NCBI GenBank assembly: GCA_020632915.1
Contig: JACKEP010000014.1
Span: 62,001 to 126,000, forward strand
Origin: Alphaproteobacteria bacterium
GTDB taxonomy: Bacteria > Myxococcota_A > UBA796 > GCA-2862545
Direction of reading: 5' to 3'
DNA: 64,000 nt
Of the stretch, positions 57,900 through 64,000 are shown one piece after another (positions within the stretch are counted from its first letter, which is position 1; each line of letters opens with the position of its first letter). The notes beneath the pieces were generated by a model. That model saw nothing but the letters and a program-made list of their open reading frames with translations, was not told the origin of the DNA and made no database searches. The position numbers were made by a program, and so were the translations under genes.

Positions 57900-59274
57900 G
57901 TCGCACCTCCTGTCGCCGCGCCATCGCCATCCCGAAGGGTCCCTGCACGTCGCCGCCGTGCACGTCGAGGAAGAACGCCGGCAGCAGCGCGTCCACCTGC
58001 ATCAGGCCGTCCCACGTCAGCGTGACCACGTCGCCGTCGCGCGCACCGAAGCCCGCCCGCTCGATGCGCCGGAACGGCCCGTCGAACACGTCGAAGATGT
58101 CGACGCCGAACTTCGCCGCGAACGGGCGACGGTCGAGCCGGCCGAGCTTGAGCTGCAGGATCACCTCGCGCACGAGGCGGTCGTCGTCGGACATCGCGTA
58201 GCCGCGCTGGACCGGCAGTTCGCCGCGGCCGACACGCTCGAGCCACTGCGGCAGGTGCTTGTCGTTCTGGATGTGGACGCCCGAGAGCTGCCCGAACGCC
58301 GACACCCCCAGGGGGATCATGTCGGCACCCTGCCAGAGCGCGTTGCGGTAGACGAACTTGCCGTCGGGGTCGCCGCGCACGGCCGTGTAGCCGCTGGTCA
58401 TCGTGTAGCCGGCCGCCACGAGCGCCTCGAAGGCCTCCGACGCCCAGCGGCGGCGGGTGGCGACGTCGGCGAGCGTGCCGCCGAGGTCCTCCTCGCCCTT
58501 GAGCGCGCGGAACAGCGCGGTGTTGGCCGGGATCTCCATCTGGTAGATGGTGACGCTGTCGGGCTCGAGCGCGATGGTGCGCTCCACGCCGGCCTGCCAG
58601 GTGGCCTCGGTCTCGCCGACCATGCCGGCGATGAGGTCGATGTTGACCTGCGGGATGCCGGCGTCGCGGGCCATCGCGTAGGCGGGCTCGATGTGGCGTG
58701 CCCCGTGGGCGCGGCCGTTGAGCTCGAGCAAGGCCTCGTCCCACGACTCCACGCCGAGCGACACGCGGGTGACGCCGTGGGCCGCGAGCGCCTCCATCTT
58801 CGCGGGGCGCACCGTGCCGGGCTCGCACTCGTAGGTGAGCTCGGCCGTGGTGTCCCAGTCGAACGAGGCCCGCAGGCCGTCGAACAGCTGCCGGATCTGG
58901 TCGCCGGACAGGTAGCTGGGCGTGCCACCGCCCACGTAGACGTAGGCGAGCTTGCGGCCGTCGACCACGCGCCGACGGGCGTACAGCGCCGCCTCCGCCG
59001 CGAGGCCCTCGACGTAGGCGCGGATCTCGGCGGACGGGCGCTCGGTGTAGACCTTGAAGTAGCAGAACCGGCAGCGCTTGCGGCAGAACGGCACGTGGAC
59101 GTACAGGCCCAGCGGCGTGTCCGGGCGTGGCGGGGCGTCGAGCGCCGCTTCGATCGCGGGCATCGCGTCGGGCGTCCACGCGCCGAACGGCGGGTAGTTC
59201 GCGACGAAGCCCGGCGCGGCGTCGAGGGGCGACCGCGCCGCGTCGGGCGTCGGCGTGTCGAGCGTGGAGGTCAT
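57889..59274 (-). CDS. HemN/HemW-like radical SAM enzyme
   Basis: This 461-residue cytoplasmic iron-sulfur enzyme has the CxxxCxxC cluster motif at Cys64, Cys68 and Cys71 (PFCRKRCRFCYFKVYTE). Next come VYVGGGTPSYLS, VTRVSLGVESWDE, VNIDLIAGMVGETE and VTIYQMEIPANTALF, all in the HemN/HemW (coproporphyrinogen dehydrogenase-like) order, and a C-terminal winged-helix-like HemN_C segment. Relatives outside haem synthesis include class C radical SAM methylases and cyclopropanases of natural-product pathways. Given the operon, a biosynthetic tailoring role is more likely than haem synthesis. Its ATG overlaps the propeller stop by ATGA and its end overlaps the flavoenzyme by 11 nt. Confidence 0.9.
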   Translation of the reverse strand: MTSTLDTPTPDAARSPLDAAPGFVANYPPFGAWTPDAMPAIEAALDAPPRPDTPLGLYVHVPFCRKRCRFCYFKVYTERPSAEIRAYVEGLAAEAALYARRRVVDGRKLAYVYVGGGTPSYLSGDQIRQLFDGLRASFDWDTTAELTYECEPGTVRPAKMEALAAHGVTRVSLGVESWDEALLELNGRAHGARHIEPAYAMARDAGIPQVNIDLIAGMVGETEATWQAGVERTIALEPDSVTIYQMEIPANTALFRALKGEEDLGGTLADVATRRRWASEAFEALVAAGYTMTSGYTAVRGDPDGKFVYRNALWQGADMIPLGVSAFGQLSGVHIQNDKHLPQWLERVGRGELPVQRGYAMSDDDRLVREVILQLKLGRLDRRPFAAKFGVDIFDVFDGPFRRIERAGFGARDGDVVTLTWDGLMQVDALLPAFFLDVHGGDVQGPFGMAMARRQEVRRGA

Positions 59275-60581
59275 CGTCCCTTCTTCTTCCTGGCGGCCGG
59301 TGCGGGGGAGGCGGCCGGTCCGAACGCGTGGAAGGTGCCGTCCTCGGCACCCACGAACACCCACCCCGACGCCACGGCGGGCGAGGCGCTGACGGCCGCG
59401 CCGAGGTCGAAGGCGCGGACCTCCTCGCCGGTCTCGACGTCGACGGCGTACAGCCGCCCGTCGGCCGCGCCGACGAAGGCCACGCCCCCGGCGATGACCG
59501 GGGAGCTGTCGACCTTGCCCTTGGCCGGGAACCACCACAGCGGCTCGCCGGTGGACAGCTCGATGCCGTGGAGCACGCGGTCGCGACCGCCGACGAGGAC
59601 GGTGTCGCCCTGCACCGCGGGCGACGACAGGTAGGGGAAGCTGCGCTCCGAGAAAGTCCACGCCACGGCGTCGGTGAGCGGGTCGAAGCCCAGCACCTTG
59701 TTGCCGAAGTGACCCACCACGGCCGTGGGCCCGACCCAGGCGACCGACGCGCCGACGTAGGCCTCCACCGGCAGGGTGTGGCTGGCGGTGCCGGTGCGCA
59801 GGTCGACGGTGTGGACGAAGCCGTCGCAGCCGCCGATCACCGCGTGGTCGCCACGCAGCGCCGGGGAGCCGTACAGGTAGGACCCGGTGGCGTAGGTCCA
59901 CACGGGCGTGCCGGTGGCGAGCTCGAGGCGGTGGAGCACGCCGGCGTAGTCGCCGAGGAGCACGCTGGCGCCCACCCCGTCGCGTGGGGGCACCCAGGCC
60001 GCACCGGCCGTGATCTCGGCCTTGGTGTCGACGTCCCAGGCCACCTCGCCCGTGGCTGCCCGGAGCGCGCGCACGTGGCCGTCGCGGCTGCCGATCACGA
60101 TGAGCCCGTCGGCCACCAGCGGCGGTGCCTCGACCGCCCCGGCGGTGGTCACGGACCAGACCGCGGTGCCGTCCGCGCGCTTCCAGGCCCGGATGGTGCC
60201 GTCCTTGCTGCCGACGTAGACCCGCTCGGCGTCGACGACCGCGCCCCCCACGATGGCGTCGCCGGTGGTGGCGACCCAGCGCTCGGTGAGGCCCCGGGCG
60301 TCGACGGTGGACGGCGACACGCCCGACTGCCCCGCATCGCCCCGCCACACGGGCCAGGTGTCGGCGGTGGCGGCCAGGGTGGCGACGGGGGTCGTCGTCG
60401 GGGGCACCGCTGCCGGCGCCTTGGCCGCGTCGCCCGACGTCGTCGCTTCGACAGTCGGTTTCGGCGCATCTTCGGCCGACGCGTCCCCCGTGCCGCCCCA
60501 GGCGGGTGCGGTGGCGAGCGACAGCAGCAGCGGCAGGTGGCGGTTCACGACGTCCAGGACCCCCGACGGTGGCGACGGCAT
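59271..60581 (-). CDS. Exported PQQ-like beta-propeller protein in biosynthetic operon
   Basis: This protein of about 436 residues has a signal peptide (NRHLPLLLSLATAPAWG), a Pro/Thr-rich linker, and seven-to-eight PQQ-like blades (TIRAWKRADGTAVW, VRALRAATGEVAW, LHRLELATGTPVW, LHGIELSTGEPLWW, LYAVDVETGEEVR). It ends in a basic AARKKKGR. The start is uncertain: ATG at 60581, or GTG at 60548, which begins directly at the signal sequence (MNRHLP). Finding an exported propeller between cytoplasmic enzymes suggests the pathway has an envelope step, for instance product binding or export. Its TGA is shared with the ATG of the radical SAM gene. Confidence 0.85.
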   Translation of the reverse strand: MPSPPSGVLDVVNRHLPLLLSLATAPAWGGTGDASAEDAPKPTVEATTSGDAAKAPAAVPPTTTPVATLAATADTWPVWRGDAGQSGVSPSTVDARGLTERWVATTGDAIVGGAVVDAERVYVGSKDGTIRAWKRADGTAVWSVTTAGAVEAPPLVADGLIVIGSRDGHVRALRAATGEVAWDVDTKAEITAGAAWVPPRDGVGASVLLGDYAGVLHRLELATGTPVWTYATGSYLYGSPALRGDHAVIGGCDGFVHTVDLRTGTASHTLPVEAYVGASVAWVGPTAVVGHFGNKVLGFDPLTDAVAWTFSERSFPYLSSPAVQGDTVLVGGRDRVLHGIELSTGEPLWWFPAKGKVDSSPVIAGGVAFVGAADGRLYAVDVETGEEVRAFDLGAAVSASPAVASGWVFVGAEDGTFHAFGPAASPAPAARKKKGR

Positions 60582-60669
60582 CCCAGGGTAGCGGACCGCG
60601 GGGGGTGCAGGCAGGCCACGATTTGCCATGGATGCCCACGATCGCGGGACAGATCGGGCCGTCCCGCCG

Positions 60670-62097
60670 TCACCCGGGCCCCAGCGCGACGGCGCGGCGA
60701 CGCCAGAGCCACTCGAAGAGGTTGCCTTCGTGGGGCTGGTCCCACCGGATGGACGAGGTGGCGACGGCACCGAGGTGCAGCCGATCGATGTGACCGGCGT
60801 CCACGAGGCGGCGCGCGAGGTCGCGGTCGTCGGTAAGTGCGGCGCACACCAGCGTGGGCCCGAGCCAGTCGACGGCGTCCGCCTCGGGCACCTCCACCAC
60901 GGCCACGAACGGGAAGCCGAACTCGGTGCGGGCGAGCGGGTGGTCGGGCGGGCAGCGCACCACGGTGGGGCGCAGCCAGGTGAGCCCGTCGCGGGTGACC
61001 ACGCGCGTGGCACGCTCGGGGGGGCGCACGGCGGCGCTCACGTCGACGGCGTCGTCGCCGAGGCGGTCGTCGATCGACGCCGAGATCGCCCGCGCGACCC
61101 CGGCGTCGGCGAACGCCGCGAGGCCGGCCTCGGGGTCGTCGAGCGGACGCGGCTCCAGGGCGGCGAGGCGGGTGGCGAGCGCGTGCGCCAGCGCGTCGGC
61201 GTGGCGGGGCACGACGATCGTGCTGGCGTTGATGCAGCTGCGGCCGCCGTTGCTCGCCACGGACGCCACGAGCAGGTCGAGGTCGTCGGCCCAGGCGTCC
61301 ACGTGGTCGTCGCCCACCAGCACCTTGGCGAAGCCGGGCCCGTGCACCGACACGCCCGGGCGGCCGGCGTAGCGGCGCGCCACGTCGGGCCCGCCGAACA
61401 CGAGCACGCGGTCGTGGAGCTCGACGAGCTCGTTCCCGACGGCGCGATCGGCCGGGTAGAAGCCGAACGCCTCGGCGGGGAGCCCCGCCGCGATCAGCGC
61501 CTGGACCACGCGCAGCGGCGTGAACGGGTCGCCGCTGCCCGGCTTGAGCACCACCGGCGTGCCCAGCGCCAGCGCGGGGATCCAGAGGCTGTGGACCCCC
61601 GGCGAGTTGCTCGGCAGCACCGCCGCGAGCGCCCGTGTGGTGGGCACGAGGCCCACCAGCACGCCGTCCTGCTCGCCGAGGCCGGTGTCGAGCACGTCGA
61701 CGTCGAGCCCGCGCATCAGGCCGCGCAGGATCGTGGGCAGCTCGCGGCACACGTAGGCGACCTTGGCCATGTTCGCGCGCACGAGCGCCTCGGGCAGACC
61801 GGTGGACGCCGCGCAGTCGCGCACGTAGGCGTCCGGGCCGCACAGGTCGTCTCCGACGGGCAGCGCGGCGTGCAGGAACAGGTCGGCGGCGCGCACCGTG
61901 GCGTCGATGCGGGCGCGGGCCCCCATCGCCCGCAGCGCGGCGCGGGCGGCGTCGAGCCGGCGCAGGTCGCGCCGGACCATCGCGGCGTTGGCCAGGCTCA
62001 CCGTGGCCGCCTCGCGGCCCGGGAACACCTGCGGGACCGGGGCGGTGTCGAGGCTCGTGTACACCGTGCCGTGGCGCAGGATCGGCACGTGCACCAT
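60670..62097 (-). CDS. Aldehyde dehydrogenase family protein, acyl-thioester-reductase-like
   Basis: This 475-residue member of the aldehyde dehydrogenase superfamily has LPSNSPGVHSLWIPALALG and PVVLKPGSGDPFTPL in the cofactor domain, and the catalytic Cys in ASNGGRSCINASTIVV. The late GFPFVAVVEV segment is where family members carry their second FxxF-like motif. The N-terminal 110 residues (LPEALVRANMAKVAYVCREL and around) are of the type found in acyl-CoA reductases such as LuxC. With the adjoining adenylating ligase, it most plausibly reduces an activated acid to an aldehyde. Its ATG shares one base with the ligase stop (TGATG), indicating tight coupling. Confidence 0.85.
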   Translation of the reverse strand: MVHVPILRHGTVYTSLDTAPVPQVFPGREAATVSLANAAMVRRDLRRLDAARAALRAMGARARIDATVRAADLFLHAALPVGDDLCGPDAYVRDCAASTGLPEALVRANMAKVAYVCRELPTILRGLMRGLDVDVLDTGLGEQDGVLVGLVPTTRALAAVLPSNSPGVHSLWIPALALGTPVVLKPGSGDPFTPLRVVQALIAAGLPAEAFGFYPADRAVGNELVELHDRVLVFGGPDVARRYAGRPGVSVHGPGFAKVLVGDDHVDAWADDLDLLVASVASNGGRSCINASTIVVPRHADALAHALATRLAALEPRPLDDPEAGLAAFADAGVARAISASIDDRLGDDAVDVSAAVRPPERATRVVTRDGLTWLRPTVVRCPPDHPLARTEFGFPFVAVVEVPEADAVDWLGPTLVCAALTDDRDLARRLVDAGHIDRLHLGAVATSSIRWDQPHEGNLFEWLWRRRAVALGPG

Positions 62098-63170
62098 CAG
62101 TACACGCCCTCGATCGTGGTGCGGCCCGCGCCCGTGCCGAACGGGCGCACGTCGCCCACCCCGTCCCACGGCTGTTCGGCCGTGGGCGGCCGCCGGATCG
62201 CCTCGTCGCGCTCGAGCAGGCGCGGCATGAAGAACTCCTCCGTGAGCGTGGACAGCTCGACCTGGCCGCGCTCGCCGTAGGGCACGGGCTGGCCCAGCCC
62301 GTCGACGACGCGCAACACCGCCCGGGGCTGGGGGGCGTGGTAGACGACCTCGTAGCCGGTGGACACGACCGGCTCGGCGGTGGCGAGGCCCATCAGCGTG
62401 TTGCCGTAGACCGGCTCGAACCACACGCGATCGTCGAGCACCTCCTCCACCAGGAAGCGCACCGTCTGCGGCGACATCGACGTCCCCCCGCAGAGCACGC
62501 CCGTCACGCCCAGGTCGGCCAGGTCCACCCGCTCGGCGATCGCCTCGAGCAGCCGCGGCGTGGTGAACACGCACCGGATCGGCCGGTGACGGAGCAGGGT
62601 GACGGCCTGCTCGACCACGTGGTCCTGGTAGCGGCGCGCGCCGGCGGCGTCGCCTTCGGCCAGCAGGCGCCGCACCCAGCGCGGGTCGAGGTCGATGTGG
62701 TAGGCCACGCCGCCGCGCGCGTTCGCCAGGTGCTCCATGGTGAGCCTGAGGCGTCGGGGACCGGTGGGGCCGGCGATGAGCCACGACGCGCCGCGCGGGA
62801 AGGCGACGTCGGACAGGTGGTCGGCGTAGGCGGTGTAGTCGAGGAGGTGGTCGTCCCACGACAGGCGCTGCGTGGGCATGCCGGTGGTGCCGCCGGTCTC
62901 GAAGATGCGGAACGGCCGGCCCGCCAGGCCCTTCGGCGTCCAGTCAGCGTGGGCCGCGCCGCGCAGCCACGCCTTGTCGAACGGCGGGAAGCGCAGCAGG
63001 TCCTCGGCGCCGTGGACGTCGGTGAGCGGGTCGAAGTCCAGGCGCTCGGCGAACGCGAGCCAGAACGGCGTGCCGGTGTCGGGGGAGAAGTGGTGACGGA
63101 CCACGTCGCGGACGTGGGCGTCCAGCGTGCGCCGCGCCTCGCGGACCCGGCGTTCGTCGGCCTCCTGCAC
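62097..63170 (-). CDS. AMP-forming acid ligase, PaaK/LuxE-like
   Basis: This 357-residue cytoplasmic adenylate-forming enzyme is shorter than full acyl-CoA synthetases but close to LuxE acyl-protein synthetase in size. The ATP-binding P-loop is ETGGTTGMPTQRLSW near residue 90. TTPRLLEAIAERVDLADLGV, VLCGGTSMSPQT and VWFEPVYGNTLMGLA follow in the order seen in phenylacetate-CoA ligases. The substrate acid is unknown. The GTG at 63170 is taken as start because GGAGG lies five bases upstream; the GTG at 63176 would leave no spacing. It is the first gene of the six-gene operon and has a GTTAGGC element 19 nt upstream. Confidence 0.85.
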   Translation of the reverse strand: MQEADERRVREARRTLDAHVRDVVRHHFSPDTGTPFWLAFAERLDFDPLTDVHGAEDLLRFPPFDKAWLRGAAHADWTPKGLAGRPFRIFETGGTTGMPTQRLSWDDHLLDYTAYADHLSDVAFPRGASWLIAGPTGPRRLRLTMEHLANARGGVAYHIDLDPRWVRRLLAEGDAAGARRYQDHVVEQAVTLLRHRPIRCVFTTPRLLEAIAERVDLADLGVTGVLCGGTSMSPQTVRFLVEEVLDDRVWFEPVYGNTLMGLATAEPVVSTGYEVVYHAPQPRAVLRVVDGLGQPVPYGERGQVELSTLTEEFFMPRLLERDEAIRRPPTAEQPWDGVGDVRPFGTGAGRTTIEGVY

Positions 63171-63189
63171 CGCCACCTCCTCGGCCGCC

Positions 63190-63196
63190 GCCTAAC
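63190..63196 (-). promoter_or_regulatory. GTTAGGC element, promoter of biosynthetic operon
   Basis: On the minus strand CCGGTTAGGCGGC lies 19 nt before the GTG at 63170. It is the fourth copy of the element seen before start codons in this window and the only promoter-like sequence I can offer for the six-gene operon. Confidence 0.4.
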
Positions 63197-63276
63197 CGGG
63201 GCGACGCGGGCCCGACGCCACGTCCGGTCACGGCCGCGGCGCGAAGCTGCGTTCGCACCTGAGGGGTTCGCCGGGG

Positions 63277-63282
63277 TATACT
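63277..63282 (+). promoter_or_regulatory. Minus-10 box TATACT upstream of partial lipoprotein
   Basis: TATACT, five of six consensus bases, is preceded by GGGG and lies 41 nt before the ATG at 63324. TTCGCA at 63252-63257 is a poor, distant minus-35. In DNA this GC-rich the box stands out, so a sigma-70-type promoter is likely. Confidence 0.5.
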
Positions 63283-63323
63283 CGCCCGTCGCCCCCTCCA
63301 CAGGCACACACGCGGAGTTCGTC

Positions 63324-64000
63324 ATGGGTTGGTCGCGCGCCGGCTTGCTGGCCCTCGTGGTCGCGTGTTCGTCGAGCGGCAAGACCGTCAAGGTCGGCGA
63401 CGACGTCGGCGCCGACACCCTCGTCGGCAACGACGACTCCGACGGCGGCAACGGCGGCCCGGTCGTGCTCGACACGAGCCGCCCCGAGACGTCCGACGTC
63501 CTGTCGATGCAGGTGGCCGATCAGCCCTTCCTGCTGCCCGTCGGCGACTCCCCGTCCGACATCACCATCCGGGTGTTCTCGGAGGACTTCGCCGTCAGCG
63601 ACGTGCACGTCACCGTGTCGTCCAGCCGCGACGGCTCCCTGCCCGACGCCGTCTACGCCGCCGACGACCAGCTGTTCCACTTCGACGCGGCCGCGCTCAC
63701 CACGGGCCACCACACGCTCACGTTCCACGCCCGCGACCCCGACCGCAACACCGCCGAGCTGCTCGTCGAGATCGACATCTGCGAGTGGCCGCCGCTGCAG
63801 GACTTCAACAGCAACCCGATCGGCAACGGGTGGCAGTCGTTCGGTGACGCCTACTGGGACAGCCACGGCTGGCTCGAGATCACCGGCAACGCCCAGTCGC
63901 GCGCCGGGTCGATCTACAAGGTCGACGACGAGGTCGACCCCGGCGACTTCCGGCTCGAGTTCAGCATCGCCACCGGCGGCGGCATCAACTCCGGCGCCGA
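63324..64000 (+). CDS. Lipoprotein with lectin/LamG-like domain, N-terminal part
   Basis: The first 225 residues of a gene that runs off the window. The signal is short (GWSRAGLLALVVAC, lipid Cys near 15) with Ser-Ser-Ser after it. An acidic Asp/Gly linker (about 20-50) is followed by an Ig-like domain (about 60-145). From about residue 155 a new domain begins (DFNSNPIGNGWQSFGDAYWD, IYKVDDEV, FRLEFSIATGGGIN), matching the first strands of a concanavalin-like or L-type lectin jelly roll. Such lipoproteins often bind carbohydrates. CGGAG six bases before the ATG and the TATACT box upstream support the start. Confidence 0.75.
   Translation, partial: MGWSRAGLLALVVACSSSGKTVKVGDDVGADTLVGNDDSDGGNGGPVVLDTSRPETSDVLSMQVADQPFLLPVGDSPSDITIRVFSEDFAVSDVHVTVSSSRDGSLPDAVYAADDQLFHFDAAALTTGHHTLTFHARDPDRNTAELLVEIDICEWPPLQDFNSNPIGNGWQSFGDAYWDSHGWLEITGNAQSRAGSIYKVDDEVDPGDFRLEFSIATGGGINSGA

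Noticed and set aside
57889..59274. Oxygen-independent coproporphyrinogen oxidase for haem synthesis
   Set aside because: The cluster motif and core are of the HemN/HemW family, but no haem genes are near and the operon looks biosynthetic for another product.
60670..63170. Bioluminescence (luxCE) genes
   Set aside because: No luciferase genes are present, and the neighbours are a radical SAM enzyme, flavoenzyme and glycosyltransferase. Similarity is at family level only.

Overview
The window is very GC-rich DNA of a myxobacterium-like bacterium (Myxococcota or a related uncultured deltaproteobacterial lineage). Four things point there: Asp-Thr-Asp-Thr linkers in many exported proteins, MYXO-CTERM-like tails (Cys-Gly-Cys, a short hydrophobic stretch, then an Arg run), at least eight lipoproteins, and an abundance of beta-propeller, thrombospondin type 3 (TSP3) and RHS/YD-repeat proteins. 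No rRNA, tRNA, CRISPR array, insertion sequence, integrase or phage gene was seen. The assignment rests on protein style, not on a marker gene.

Layout. 0-2.6 kb: end of a DUF2914 protein, the purE-purK operon and the divergent ribosome-rescue gene arfB. The purE/arfB spacer is a large hexanucleotide repeat. 2.6-9.1 kb: a tightly coupled operon of two PQQ-like propeller proteins and an iron-type alcohol dehydrogenase, with a third propeller gene divergent from it. 9.1-21.5 kb: assorted enzymes, namely a uracil-DNA-glycosylase-like protein, prolyl oligopeptidase, PNPOx-fold protein, S1/P1 nuclease, hydroxyisobutyrate-dehydrogenase-like enzyme, a CehA/McbA metallohydrolase lipoprotein, an SGNH hydrolase, a zinc-ribbon protein and an MFS transporter. 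21.6-33.2 kb: one giant open reading frame. It encodes a MYXO-CTERM-type surface protein that runs in frame into a second signal peptide and a giant PPC-repeat/vWA/Ig/RHS protein. 33.3-42.3 kb: five exported proteins built on DTD or TSP3 repeats, four of which share one C-terminal domain that I cannot name. 42.3-48.5 kb: a small lipoprotein, a DMT-like membrane protein, a propeller and a MacB/FtsX-type ABC exporter. 48.5-51.3 kb: two Flp-pilin-like small proteins, one with a huge Gly/Asp tail, and a lipoprotein. 51.3-55.1 kb: a lipoprotein with PEP-synthase-like domains and a Cys-rich lipoprotein. 55.3-63.2 kb: a six-gene co-directional operon of an adenylating ligase, aldehyde dehydrogenase, propeller, HemN-like radical SAM enzyme, halogenase-like flavoenzyme and glycosyltransferase, which looks like a small biosynthetic cluster. 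The window ends inside another lipoprotein gene.

Most genes serve the envelope or are exported. Genes in the operons overlap by 1-11 nt or lie 0-4 nt apart, often as GTGA or ATGA. The element GTTAGGC recurs 19-31 nt before four start codons and may be a core promoter element. The best candidates for undescribed biology are the 55.3-63.2 kb operon, the shared C-terminal domain at 33-41 kb, the double-signal giant protein and the Flp-like pair.
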